A stretch of DNA of 64,000 bases from Liquidambar formosana (GCA_039720395.1 CM077833.1:9563036-9627035), one strand, 5' to 3'. Shown: positions 41,967 through 53,930, counted from the first letter of the stretch. Notes: generated by a model from the sequence alone, not told the origin. Made by a program: numbers and translations.

Positions 41967-43363
41967 CTCCACAACAGCCATGGAACATTGGCAATAATTC
42001 TACTCCTCATCAATTCTTTGATTTGTATGCACCACTAGACAAAGTTTATGAAAGATTGAAAGCAAGGGGCGTCCTCAAACCTTTAGACCCAATACCTCCT
42101 CCAAATCCATTGCCTAGGTGGTACAATGAAAATGAGTACTGCCATTTCCATCAATCCAAAGGTCATAGAACAGACTGCTGTGTCCGTCTCAGATATGAAA
42201 TACAAGACCTCATTGACAAGAAGATCATAGGCCCACCTACTCCTCCTAACCGTCCCAATGTCACTCAAAATCCTTTGCCATCTCATAACCAATCCCCCAC
42301 TTCTAATGTTAATGCAATAGAAGACAATTCACCCCATCCACCTCGACCCATTCGCCATTACACCACTTTATCTATGAGTCTCATCAAAGTATTTCATCAT
42401 TGCAAGAAAAGAGGCCTTATCACTCCCTTTCCACCCAAGCCTTCACTTACCCCTGACGCATCCTTTTGCCTATACCATAGAAAATGTAGCCATGATACCG
42501 AGGATTGCACCTTGCTAAAGAAAGTGGTCCAAGACTTGATTGATGAGGGAGTTCTAATAGTTCCACAGTTAAATCCATGTGAAGTGCCTACATTGTTAGC
42601 TACCCTACATGAGGAAAACATGCAAGAAATTGATATGTTGGAATAGGGAAATCTCGAGGAGAAGCCTATGGGGAAAGAAAAGGTTGTTGAAAAGGAAATG
42701 CCAAAGAAACCGAGTAAGCCTCAAAAATCATTTCAGCAATAATTGAAGGAAAGATATGATGCCGGAGATCCCGAAGTGGATTTATTGGGGGAACCGTTTG
42801 GGAAATTTGACTTTTATGTTCTCTACACTCCGCTACCCCCAATAACAATTCCTATTCATGCAACCGGATGGGGAAATCTATGGGAAGATGAGCAACCAAC
42901 GGAGAAATCCCCAGTCCATGCAACCGGATGGGGAAAATCATTGAAAGAGGAACAGTCGACAGAAAAATCTCTAATGCAAGAGGTAGATATGCTTGAATGG
43001 GGAGACATCATGGGTGAATCTTGTAGCGATGAAGTAAATGATCTATGGGCAGACTCTGAAGTTGATCACTTGACTAGGAGCGGTCGTCACTTCAAACCAT
43101 CCTATCCCGAGAATGAAAATCCGGTGGAAGCACTAGAGAAAGGGCAGAGGCCTGAAATTTATGATGAAGAGGATGCAACCATGGTCGAGGATTCTACAAT
43201 AGATAGCAACAGAGAAGAAGAGGATTGGGCAGACAGCATGGATTCAGAGGTTATGGGTCGATTGTTTTCAGAATGTGTGCTAGCCATCGAGGATTATGAA
43301 GAAGTTCCAGTTCCAGCGTTCCAGACAGTTAATGAGCTACTTCAGAATTGGTACACCGAATGA
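41967..43363 (+). pseudogene. gag: Z gag, 3' part, protease deleted
   Basis: Continues the gag frame cut at 21323. MYAPLDKVYERLKARGVLKP and the two zinc-knuckle-like motifs (YCHFHQSKGHRTDCCVRLRY and FCLYHRKCSHDTEDCTLLKK) are present. Stops occur at about 42643-42645 (TAG) and 42739-42741 (TAA). After LDLLGEPFGKFDFYVLY-type sequence and ENPVEALEKGQRPE, the protein jumps to DSNREEEDWADSMDSE, which aligns with the C-terminal tail of Y. The protease and G-patch of Y (roughly 350 residues) are absent, so Z lost them by internal deletion near 43140-43200. The 3' end (ELLQNWYTE) carries the conserved intron donor. Confidence 0.8.
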
Positions 43364-43555
43364 TCCCCCGTTCTTGTTCCAAATAAAAAAGAGTCTAAGC
43401 CAGTAGAGAATGTGTAGGTTTTCTTTTGAGTCTTGAGTCAGCAAACAATCTATCTTTGTTTAAGTATTTCATTTTTTTTGGGTCATCTAGAGTTGTCATA
43501 AGTGTTGTTTCAAAGTCTTCAATTAGTAATTGGTACTTTCTTTATTTTCTCGCAG
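43351..43555 (+). other. Putative intron between gag and pol of Z
   Basis: Donor AATTG/GTACAC and acceptor TATTTTCTCGCAG enclose 205 bases, in the same position and phase as the candidate intron of Y (34589-34834). In Z the join would create a stop codon, probably through later mutation. Confidence 0.5.
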
Positions 43556-43604
43556 AGATTATATCCATTGTCTTCGCACCTTTTTGTCTCTTAATGTGTG
43601 TGGC

Positions 43605-46600
43605 ATGGAAATAGACCTTAGAGACGCTGATATCCCTCTCGAGCTCGTTGAGCAAAGGAATTAAGGGATAGCACAACCAATTACAGAAGAACTAGAATCA
43701 ATTAATCTAGGGAAGAATGAATTGCCAAAAATAATTAAAATTGATACAACACTTTCCCCTTCTGAAAAAGAACAATTAGTTGAGTTGTTGAGAGAAAATC
43801 TTGAAGCGTTCGCCTGGTCTTATGAAGATATGCCCAGGGTAGACACAGACATAGTGCAGCATCACATTCTGACCAATCCTGACATGAAGCCTATTAAGCA
43901 AAAGTTGAGGAGAATGAAGCCTGAGTGGGCATTGAAGATAAAAGAAGAGGTGATCAAGCATATAGAAGCTAAGTTCGTTAAGGCTGTGGAGTACCTTGAA
44001 TGGCTTGCAAATATAGTACCGGTTCCAAAGAAGGATAGCAGAGTGTGTATGTGTGTAGACTTTCGTGATTTGAATAAGGTATGCCCTAAGGATGACTTTC
44101 CATTACCACACATTGATGTGTTAGTTGACAGTACCGTAGAGCACGCTCTTCTTTCTTTCATGGATGGTTTCTCGGGTTACAATCTCGGGTTTCTCGGGTT
44201 CATCACTCAGTGGGGTACCTATTGTTACAAAGTAATGCCATTCGGGTTAAAGAATGCTACCACCTTGTTGCATGACATAATACACAAAGAGGTCGAGGTT
44301 TACGTCGACGACATGATTGTTATGTTAAAAGATAGGAAAGGACATGTAGCTGTGCTCAGAAAGTTCTTCGATCGAATCATAAAGTACAAGCTCCGCTTTA
44401 ACCCTCAGAAATGTGCTTTTGGAGTCATTGCCGGAAAGCTGCTAGGTTTCATGATAACACAGAGAGGAATTGAAGTGGATCCAAGCAAGATCAAGGCCAT
44501 TTTGGAGATGTCGCTGCCCAAGAATGAGAAGGAAATCCGAGGTTTCTTGGGAAGACTACAGTACATAAGCCGGTTCATAGCTCAACTCACTACCATTTGT
44601 GAGCCTGTTTTCAAGCTACTAAAGAAAGGAGAACCAAAGAATGGAACGAGGAATATCAGAAAGCTTTTGAAGCCATTAAACACTACTTAAGCAATCCACC
44701 GATACTGGTTCCACCTAGAGAAGGAGAGCCGTTGTTGCTATACTTAACCGTCACAGAAACTGCTATGGGGGCAATGCTCACACCATACTTAGAAGAGTCA
44801 AGGAAGGAGAACGCCATCTACTATCTGAGTAAGAAAATGACAGACTATGAGGTGAACTACAATGCTGTGGAAAAGACTTGTGTGGCACTGGTGTAGGCCT
44901 CTCAAAAACTTTGCCATTACATGCTATCTTTCCAGGTGTTCCTCGTTAGTCGCATGGATCCACTTAAATATCTATTTGAAAAGCCAATGTTGACCTATCG
45001 TACTGCGCGGTGGTTAATGTTGTTATCTGAATTCGATATCAAGTATGTGGTATAGAGCTCGATAAAAGGGAGAGTCATTTCAGAACACTTAGCAGAGAAT
45101 CCAGTTTCAGAAGGAGATGGCATTGAACAAGGGTTTCCTGATGAAGACATATTGGAGATAGAAAAGAAACCATGGAAAGTCTACTTCGACGGTGTTGCAA
45201 ATAAAAGGGGCTTTGGCATTGGAGTCTTGTTGATTTCTCTTGATGACGCCCACACCCCTCTGGCAATGAAGTTAGGGTTCGAGGCCACAAACAACATTGC
45301 CAAATACGAAACTTGCATTCTAGGGTTGGAAGCAGCCTTAGAATTGGGAGTTGAAGAATTAAAAGTGTACGGAGACTCAGCCTTGATTATCTGCCAAATC
45401 AAAGGGGAATGGAAGACTCGAGACGAGAAGTTGTTACCTTATCACGCTTATCTAGAAGCACTTACCAAAGAATTTGACAAAATAGAGTTTCACTATTTGT
45501 CAAGGGTAAAGAACTGCTTTGCTGACGCTCTTGCTACACTTGCGTCCATGGTGGAAATTCCAGAAGGTGGAAATGTTCATCCACTCATGATTGAAAGAAG
45601 AAAAGAACCAGTGTACTGCTTTAGTATTCAGGATAGTCAAGTAACAGATGGGCATCCGTGGTTTTATGACATTTAGAGGTTCGTAGAGAAAAGGGAATAT
45701 CCAGAAGGAGCTTCAAAAGTAGACAGATATACGTTGAGGAGAGTGGCTACCCACTACATCATGTGCAGAGGAAAATTGTATAGAAGGTCCTATACGGCAT
45801 CCACTTGCTTTGTGTGATAGAAAAAGAAGCTCAGAGAATAATTGAAGAGATACATAAAGGAGTAAGGGCACCTCACATGAATGGCTATGTGCTAGCTAAG
45901 AAGATTGCTCGTCTTGATTACTATTGGACCACCATAGAAAGAGATTGTTATCTGCATGTCAAGAAGTGATATAACTATCAAATCTTTGCCAATGTTCAGC
46001 ACCTTCCATCAATGCCTTTGAATACTATGTCATCCTCTTGGCCCTTTTCAACTTGGGGAATAGATATCATTGGAAAGATCCATCCTAAGTTAAAGGAAGG
46101 TCATGAGTTTATCTTGGTGGCAATAGATTACTTCACTAAGTGGGTAGAGGCGAAGTCCTACAAAACCTTGGGGTTAAAGCAAGTGGCCCATTTCATTAAG
46201 ACCCACATTATTTGCTGATATGGGGTTCCACATGAGATTATATGAGATAACGGACAACACTTCCGAGATGAGGTAGAAGAAATCTTGCAGAAGTACAGCA
46301 TTCGGGTTCACAAGTCTTCTCCTTATAGGCCATAGACAAATGGAGCAGTTGAAGCAGCTAACAAGAACGTAAAGAACATGCTATGAAAGTCGGCTAAGAA
46401 GTACAATGATTGGTCAGAAAGGTTGCCACTTGTTTTATGGGATTACCTCACTTCAATCAGATCTTCCACGGGTGCTACATCGTACTCATTGGTTTGTGGC
46501 ATGGAAGCAGTTCTCCCAATCAAGTTAAAAATTCCCTCTCTCAGGGTAATAATGGAAGATCAGTTGTCTAAAGTGGATTGGGTACGAAACAGATATGATA

Positions 46601-46902
46601 AGCTAGTTCTGCTTGATGAAAGGAGTTTAAATGCCTTATACCATGTTCAAGGTTATCAGCGTAGAATAGCTAGAGCATTCAATAAACGCGTCAAAGATCG
46701 TGGCCTAAAAGATGGAGACATAGTGCTGAAAGAAATCCGTGTGCCTATTTTTGATCTAAGGGGCAAGTTCAAGCCTAATTGGGGTGGTCCCTATATCATA
46801 AAGGAGATATTGCCAGGGAGAGCAGTTCGATTGATGGATTTGGATGGAATAGAGTTCTCTCAACCAACCAATTTAGATCAACTCAAGAGATACCATGTGT
46901 AA
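43605..46902 (+). pseudogene. pol: Z pol, decayed
   Basis: Homologous to Y pol over its full length. The reverse transcriptase part has VPVPKKDSRVCMCVDFRDLN and YVDDMIV but lacks the block around QVKMAPQDMEKTA and the GATYQRA motif of Y, so fingers and palm residues are lost. The frame is broken by a stop at 43662-43664, a frameshift near 44636 and stops at about 44896, 45054, 45674, 45967, 46216, 46241, 46333 and 46384. The second RNase H (YFDGVANKRGFGIGV, GDSALIICQIKGEW), integrase core (WGIDIIGKIH) and the C-terminal WGGPYIIKEILP are still recognisable. Not functional. Confidence 0.85.
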
Positions 46903-46952
46903 AGCTTGTTAGGTTGAAAACCCGTAAGGGCGGCCTAGGCAAAAGAAAAGCA

Positions 46953-47056
46953 TGAACTACGAGGGCCTGATTCTCCATCATTAAAAAAAAAAAAAAAGAA
47001 AAAAAGAAAGAAAAGAAAAAATATATTTACAAATATGATGGAGATACATAGGCAGC
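46953..47056 (+). promoter_or_regulatory. Hairpin HP2 downstream of Z pol
   Basis: GAACTACGAGGGCCTGATTC, then TCTCCATCAT, an A-rich loop, ATGATGGAGA and TACATAGGCAGCC. The inner stem has ten perfect pairs and differs in sequence from that of Y. The preceding segment TAAGGGCGGCCTAGGCAAAA (about 46925-46944) is shared with Y and W. Confidence 0.75.
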
Positions 47057-47266
47057 CCATAAAGTTACCTTGGGTGCGGTCCAATTGAGAAAAAAAGAAA
47101 ATAAACAAGGGGCATGGCAATGTATAAAGCAATTCATAAATCAAAGTTAATTGTTTGATGGCAATTCATTTGAAACTAGAAAAATCGATAATAGCTTTAT
47201 TTGTAATAATTGAAAGTCTCAAAGGACTATTATTGTGCTTAACATGCTTAAGATTCAATAAGGTCG
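47057..47266. other. Convergent intergenic region between pol and the antisense gene of Z
   Basis: A-rich spacer between the end of pol on the + strand and the end of the DUF7745-like copy on the - strand. Termination or polyadenylation of both transcripts probably lies here. Nothing else is visible. Confidence 0.45.
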
Positions 47267-48531
47267 CTAATTCCTTGCTCTCTGAGAAGCCCTCTTTGTT
47301 CTAGTAGTCTTGTTCGCTTTGGTGTCGTCCTCTCTTGACCTCCTTTTACTCCCCAGTGAAGGAATCCCAATTAACTCAGCTACTTGAGCTCTCATTGTTG
47401 TTTCTTTGTGGCCAATGTCTTCAGATAACCACTTCTTGTACTCCTTGATAAGCTCATAAGGTCCATTAGTGTTTGGAACTAGGGTAGCAGAGTTCCAACC
47501 ATTCCATCTATCTTCCATCCATTTAACCAGAGACTGAGAAACGGGTTGAACGGGGTGAACTTGCCTTGAATTTGTCTGGGTGGTACTTGCTTGATTGTTT
47601 GGAATTGATTGAACTGCACCAAATTGCCGAAGGATTCGAGATGGCCAGTAAAAAGAAGTCACTTTTAAGCCCATCAACTTGACAAGTATACAGCCCACAG
47701 TTCGCAGGAGCACCTTCTCGTTGCACTTCCAATAAGGTACATGCCAACGGATAGATTGCCACGAGGTGTGGTACAGCATATTAAGCTATTCGTTAGGAGA
47801 AGCATCTGAAGGGAATTCAGGTACACGCAGACGGAAGTGCTGAGGCCCATAATTTGAAACATGAGGAGGTGGTAAGAGGTTTAACTTCTCTAGCAACCAC
47901 ATATGAAGAAGGAGGGGGTTGCCCTCAAAGTTCGCTTCAAACCGATCTTGTACCTTGTCTAGCCTATTGAGAGTTTTTGCTAGAACCACTGGAATTATGT
48001 TTCGGGACTTGGAAAGAGGGATAACAAGTTCACAAATTTCAACTGGGACAAACAACGTACCATTGGTGATGAGGAACCTCCCAATCAAACAGAAAGCTAA
48101 GGCGTGCTGATGCAGTCGAGACAAAAGTAGCCCACATGACCTCCTAAGGGGCAGAAAAGACGTTGCTAGCTTGTTTAAATCTACCATGTTATCTTTTATA
48201 AAGGCCATAGCATCGTGGGTAGAGATTTCCAGAAGAGAAGCAAAAGAAGATACAAAACCTTGTTGAAGGTATGGAAGGATGAAAGGTCCTGACGGTTGCA
48301 CTTCGAACAACGCGCAAAATTCCTCATGGGTGGGGAAAATTTCATTGCGATGGAAACGAAAAACATGAAGCTCGGGATCCCAAAAGTATGTAGAAGCATA
48401 GAACATGGTCCAATTTACCTTGACTTTGGCAAGAGAATAAAGCGCGTCTAAGCCATAACTCTTGAAAACCTTTTGTCTTCTTTACTCATGTTGCTGAAGC
48501 AAAGTGTCAAAAAGCTATCAAAAGTCTCCAT
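47267..48531 (-). pseudogene. DUF7745-like antisense gene of element Z, decayed
   Basis: Homologue of the Y gene at 29640-30884. The ATG at 48531 starts METFDSFLTLC. A frameshift near 48475 separates it from FKSYGLDALYSLAKVK and YFWDPELHVFRFHRNEIFP; one further stop replaces a conserved Trp (TAG at about 47788). The remaining parts carry QHALAFCLIGRFLIT, LLLHMWLLEKLN, SWQSIRWHVPYW and the basic C-terminus KRRSREDDTKANKTTRTKRA. It is transcribed away from the palindromic block at 48675-48733, with TATA at 48581-48587. The conserved order and orientation show that the gene was already present in the ancestor of Y and Z. Confidence 0.8.
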
Positions 48532-48580
48532 GATTTGATGTTGGATGAATAATAATGGTTTATGAACATGTGGGGGGTGT

Positions 48581-48587
48581 TTTTATA
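48581..48587 (-). promoter_or_regulatory. TATA box of Z's DUF7745-like gene
   Basis: TATAAAA on the minus strand, 88 bases from the palindromic block edge at 48675 and about 50 bases before the ATG at 48531. The spacing equals that of the Y gene. Confidence 0.6.
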
Positions 48588-48674
48588 GGCTTTTAGGCTC
48601 AAATTCGAGTCCTGGAAGGCTTAGAAGTCGAAAAAGTGTAGGAAAAGTTGCAAAAACGCGTAACTGCGAAGCCG

Positions 48675-48733
48675 CTTGGGAGACCGGTTGGGGCCAACCG
48701 GTCCAACTGGTTGGGCCCAACCGGTCACCCGAG
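48675..48733. promoter_or_regulatory. GC-rich palindromic block upstream of Z's DUF7745-like gene
   Basis: Contains GGGAGACCGGTTGGGGCC, AACCGGTCCAACTGGTTGGG and AACCGGTCACCCGAGG. It is of the Z type (AACCGGT units) and lacks the GCC-box palindromes of the Y type. Confidence 0.75.
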
Positions 48734-49025
48734 GCCGTTCTCCTCGATTCTCGGTTTTGACCACCAATAACCCTCGTATGCTCCGGAAGGCCAATTTTGA
48801 CCATTTTGAGCCCAAATTGACTCAAATTTGTGTCAAGAGTCATGAAATTCAAACAAAAAGAGATAGATATCATAATTCAAAGGTGGGGAATGCATGAACT
48901 TGGTCTTGAAAGAAAAAACTTGAAAGATAACATAAATGCCCATATAGGCTTAATACAAGGTTTTCACAAGTTAAGAGTTTCTAGACGCTTAAATTGAGTT
49001 TCCTAAACTTAAAATAAGTTTCTTC
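48734..49025. other. Spacer upstream of the block, downstream of Z's PMD copy
   Basis: About 290 bases with no gene; it should contain the 3' end of the PMD transcript and the distal promoter of the DUF7745-like gene. Confidence 0.4.
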
Positions 49026-52000
49026 AACGTTTCCTTGGTGGTTTCCTTCTCTTGTTTGGCCCTGCTTCTTCCGTTGGTGGAGGAGGTGGTGGAGCCGCGG
49101 TTGGGTTGTATTGAGGGAAGGAATCAATCTGCAAGTTTCCAAGAAAATAAATGATTTGAGTACTACGATTTGAAAGAAAACCAAAGATTTTCAAAAGTTT
49201 GTGATTTGAGCTATTCTTACTGGGTGTGCTTGTTCGCCCGCTCTATACGCCTCTTGCCTTGATAGGCTTAGGCTCATCCTCATCATGTCCCTTCTCAAGC
49301 TGGCATTGAGATTGATCCATTCTTGTGTATACCTGGCGGGTGTCTGTGAAGAGAAATTGGGTAAGAAATGTCTAATGAATAGTTGGGAATTAAGAGAATC
49401 AAGTCAACCTTGAAACTTACAGTCTCATATCAAGGATCTATCTGTGGAACCTCGTCCATCACGGGAGCTTGTGGACACAATGTTGCCTCCTTGGCACAAA
49501 TCAATGGACCACTTAGGCCACAGTAAAGGGGCAAGTGACTCCCTATCTGCCTCGTCATCATCACTATCCATATGCACTCCTGACACGCCCGAGGTTGAAC
49601 CCACTGTGGAATGGTGACCACGAACTCGCCGCCCCTGAAAAGAGTTGCACATAGTCAGCTAGGAAACACTTGTAAAGCATGTGTAGGGTTGAGTATGTAC
49701 TTACCCCTATAGGCGTAACTCCTACAACTCTAGGAGGCATTAGATACCTCCTACAGAAACTCTCGTAGTCCCCATTCGGAACTATGAAGTCACTCGCCTC
49801 CTTGCCCTTTATAGCTTTGATCAATTCGCGCCCCTGCAAGGAGTTAGCATGTCTCATGCTCTCAGGTGGTGCCATAGGAACCACAGCCGCACCAATGTTG
49901 CCTTTTACTTAGTGCCAAACTCTCTCCCCAGGATATCAGTAGCGACCCATAGGACCTTCTAGGAAGATCCGTTTCTCTATCATATCAACACACCTGTGAC
50001 ATTGCTCTTTAAGGGCATATTTCCACTATGCCCATGGGTCCCAGTCCACCTAATCCATGAATTGGTGTTAAGTGAAAGAATTGAAAAAAAAATGGAATTC
50101 AAAAGATAAAAGCTTTAGAGATTACCTTGTCAGCAGTAATGCAAGCCAGGAATGCCCTAGCATGGGCATAGTCATGTTTATTGTTCACTGAATCACACCT
50201 ATTGTCGATGTGATAATTGGACATAACAGGCCAGGAGGGATCATTGTCGATGAGGGCGGGACGTTCAAACCCCAAGTACTCGTAGTACCAAATTTGTTTT
50301 CAAAAAGAAAATGAATTTCAAAAGAAAATGATGATGTGTACTCATTGCAAATATTTTTGAAAGGAAACTTGGAAGTTGATTTACCTCCCAGATGAAGGAC
50401 ATCCCACAGTAGTTGGTGCTTACTCCACAGGATCTGTCACTCATGGACCTATAAAATACAACAAGGGCAGCACTACCCCAATTGTAGTCGCCCATCTCCC
50501 AAACATCGTCCATGCAAGCAAGATGCCCTAAAGGAGCGACATCGCCGGAGCTAGCAAAGAATATGCTGGACAACATGTATAGCATAAAAGCTCGGGCAAG
50601 ACAAGGTGGGTCTGCATCATCCTCTTCTCTTTGATCACCAAAATGATTCTTCAGCCAAGTTCTACGCACCCCACCTCTTTGAACTGGTACCATGGTCCTG
50701 AGTTGTTCCAAGAGATAATGGGGATCCCCATGGGCATTCTCATAATAAGATAATCTCCGCCCACCTAGGCGAAGTCTTGTGATAACAGTGAAGTCCGTTG
50801 GGGTAAGAGTCATTTCCCCAAAACTGAAGTGAAAGGTGCTAGTGGTGTCCCACCACAACTCAGTAAGGGCCAGCAGCGCTTGTCTGTCCCTCTGCTCTAC
50901 CCATAAAGTATTCAGGAAGTCCCCAAAACCCGCATTAATTATAATCTTCTGGGTTTCGGGTTGCCTTGTGGCCATTTTGTGCCACCATTCTATAACTCCT
51001 CCAAGGGCATGTCTTGTTCTGTCCTCAAAGTTTGGCTACAAAGAATAAAGGAAATCATAAAAATTGTTATTTTAAGTATTTGCTATGCTTAATGAATAAA
51101 TCAAGAATGCTTAAATTCATGGTTTTTCAAGTTTTTCAAAAGTTTACACATGTGAAAAGAAAGTTCTTTGCAAAAGAAAAGTACTCCAAAAATTGAAGGT
51201 TAACATTCAAGAGAATACCCATGAGTTTTCCTTTGGTTAGTTAAAGCACTTGAAAGAGAAAAGGATGATTTTATTCTCTCGAGAATTTTATCAAGCACTT
51301 GGTAGGCATTGTCATGACTACAAAGTTTTTACAAAGGAAAGTATTTCAAAAATCATAGGTTAACATTCTAAGGAATGCCCTTAAGTTTTCCTTTGATTTT
51401 CCAAAGTATTTGAAAGCAAAAAAATGGTTTTATTTGGTAGGCATGGTTATAGCTACAAAGTATTTATAAAGAAAAGCGCTCCAAGAATCATGGGTTAACA
51501 TCCTAAAAGAAAGCCTTTGAGTTTCCCTTTGATTTTCTAAGATATTTGAAAGAAAAAGAATGATTTTATTCTCTCGAGAATTTTACCAAACACTTGGTAG
51601 GCATGGTTATGCCTACATGATTTTTGTAGAGAAAAGTGTTTTTAAACTCATGGGTAAACCTCCTAGAGAATACCTTTGATGTTTTATTTAAGAACTTTGA
51701 GCATTTGAAAGAAAAAAGAATGATTTTATTCTCTTGAGAATTTTATCAAACACTTGGTAGGCATGGTTATGCCTACATGATTTTTGTAAAGAAAAGTGTT
51801 TTTAAACTCATGGGTAAACCTCCTAGAGAATACCTTTGATGTTTTGTTTAAGAACTTTGAGCATCTGAAAGGAAAAAGAATGATTTCTTGAGAATTTTAT
51901 CAAACACTAGGTAGGCACGGTTATGCCTACATGATTTTTGTAAAGAAAAGTGTTTTTAAACTCATGGGTAAAACTCTTAGAGAATACCTTTGATGTTTTG

Positions 52001-52721
52001 TTTAAGAACTTTGAGCATTTGAAAAGAAAAAAGAATGATTTTATTCTCTTGAGAATTTTATCAAACACTTGATGGGCATGGTTATGCCTACATGGTTTTT
52101 GTAAAGAAAAGTATTTTAAAACTCATGGGTAAGCCTCTTGGAGAATACCTTTGATAGTTTGTTCAAGAACTTTTGGCATTTGAAAGCAAAAAGAATGATT
52201 TTATTCTTTTAGGAATTTTATCAAACACTTAGTGGGCATAGTTATGCCTACAAGGTTTTTTGTAAAGAAAAGAACTTCAAAATTCATGGGTTAGCATCCT
52301 AGAGAATGCTCTTGAGTTCACTTTTGATTATCTTGACTATTTGAAAGCAAAAAGAAAGATTTTATTCTCTTGGAAATTTTATCAAACACTTGGTGGGCAT
52401 AGTTATGCCTATGTTGGAAAATTAGGTCTTTGTATATGGAAAACTCCCAAAAGTTGTCAAAATAGCAAGACCTCAATGCATTCCATTCACAGGAATAGCA
52501 AATATTTGAAAAGAAACAATGAAATGAAAGAATAAGGATGAACTTGAAGGAGTTGGGAATTATCTTACCTCATTCATGGAATGGATGTGGGAGAGATGGT
52601 TGTTGGGTTCCAAGAGCAAACTATGCGGTTGATCTTCATAGTGAGGTGCTTTGTATGTCTTCTTGAGGAAGTGATGTGGGTACTTGGCATTAGAGAATTT
52701 GTTTGTTGAAGAATTACTCAT
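49026..52721 (-). pseudogene. PMD antisense gene of element Z, multi-exon, decayed
   Basis: Homologue of the Y gene at 26469-29129 with the same exon plan. Exon 1 is 52569-52721 (MSNSSTNKFSNAKYP to IHSMNE, donor GTAAGA). Exon 2 is 50385-51035 (PNFEDRTRHALGG, LTELWWDTTSTFHFSFGEM, PTDFTVITRL). Exon 3 ends at 50126; its acceptor reads CAA instead of CAG, so the splice site is lost. Exon 4 (about 50050-49730) has stops in WA*WKY, Y*YPGE and WH*VKG. The last exon ends at the TGA at 49026-49028 after a proline-rich and basic tail (PPPPPPTEEAGPNKRRKPPR). TATA at 52967-52973 and the block at 53009-53075 lie upstream. The shared introns show that they are ancestral to both elements. Confidence 0.8.
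51190..52430. repeat. Degenerate tandem array of about 155 bp, inside intron 1 of Z's PMD copy
   Basis: About eight imperfect units, each with GATTTTATTCTCTTGAGAAT, CAAACACTTGGTAGGCAT and GGTTATGCCTACATG. Start points of the GGTAGGCAT segment are near 51301, 51438, 51596, 51758, 51911, 52073, 52234 and 52391. Intron 1 of Y's gene holds a related, shorter array (26640-27000). Confidence 0.8.
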
Positions 52722-53008
52722 GTTGGGTGTTCTTGAGAAAATGGGTTTAATGTGAAAAAAGTAAGTTAGGAAGGTTGATTTGATGAATAAAAGGTTGTTT
52801 TGATTCCTTGAAAGAGATGTTGTTGGTGTTAAATCACCACAATGATTCAAGTTTAATGCCAAAGTTTTGGTATTTTGGAGTTGGGAATGTTGGATGTTGG
52901 GTTTCTAGAGAGAGAAGCTCTCAAAAACAAGCAAAAGGAGGATGAATAAATGAGGAAGGTGCAAGGCTTTATAGCCAAAACACCACAAAAATGCAGCAGA
53001 AAATTCAC

Positions 53009-53075
53009 TCTCGGGTGACCGGTTGGCCCCAACCGGTCCAACCGGTTCACCAATCGGTCCAACCGGTCCCCCAAG
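53009..53075. promoter_or_regulatory. GC-rich palindromic block upstream of Z's PMD gene
   Basis: Starts CTCTCGGGTGACCGGTTGG and has four AACCGGTCC-type units. It lies 36 bases before TATAAAG (52967-52973, minus strand) and about 290 bases before the ATG at 52721, almost the same distance as in Y (about 300). Confidence 0.8.
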
Positions 53076-53290
53076 CCAGTTTTTCGTTTTGTGCAAATTT
53101 CGCACAATTTCACTTAACCGGGCCCCTTTTCGCTTGATTTTTTGATGAAATCTCTCTTGAAAAGCCTAGAAACTGATGTGAATGACTTGAAATACATGAA
53201 ATGATGAATGATTAGTCACTAATTGAATCATTAGTTGACTTATGGTGGTATTTACAAGCTTGCTTATGACATTTGCTTTGTCAAAGGGCT
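53076..53290. other. Spacer between Z's PMD promoter block and the first 3' tandem array
   Basis: About 215 bases of AT-rich sequence with no gene or repeat visible. Confidence 0.4.
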
Positions 53291-53930
53291 TTATTCCTTG
53301 ATTTCTTGTGAGTGAATTGCTATTGCTATTTATTTCTTGAGGAAATTATAGCACGTTGGAATTGATTGAGTGTTCTTGCTTATTTTTTAATTCTCGAGTT
53401 AAAATAAAGCTTTGTTGATTGGATGATGAGTTGTTGAATGTTTGGGATGCTTTGTAAGGATCATGAAATTGTTATTTCTTGATTCTTTAGGAGGAATTGA
53501 TATTGCTATTAATTTCTTGAGGAGATTATAGCATAATTGGAATGTGTGCCTTGCTTAATTTTAACAAAGATTGTTAAAATAAAGCTTATGATTGCTTGAT
53601 TGGAATTGGTTTTGGAAGTATGTTTAAATGACTCTTTGAGTCACATACATGGATTGTTTTGCATTGCTATTAATTTCTTGAGGGAAGTATAGCACAATTG
53701 GAGTATTTTCTTTGCTTAATTTTAACAAAGATTGTTAAGATAAATCCTATGATTGCTTGGATAGAGGTGTTTGTGATAGCATGTTTAAATGACTCTTTGA
53801 GCCACATACATGAATTGCTTTGCATTGCTATTTGTTTCTTGAGGAAATTATAGCACAATGAATTGATTGCCCTTGCTTAATTTTAATAAAGTTGTTAAAA
53901 TTAAAGTTTCATGATTTTGTTTAGTAAGCA
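53290..53930. repeat. Tandem array of about 165 bp (element Z, 3' region)
   Basis: Four imperfect units with TGCTATTAATTTCTTGAGG, TATAGCACAATTGGA, CTTGCTTAATTTTAACAAAG and GTTTAAATGACTCTTTGAG. It lies between the PMD gene and the 3' LTR. Confidence 0.8.

Noticed and set aside
47267..52862. Separate minus-strand ORFs in Z as independent genes
   Set aside because: They are exons and fragments of two decayed genes homologous to those of Y.
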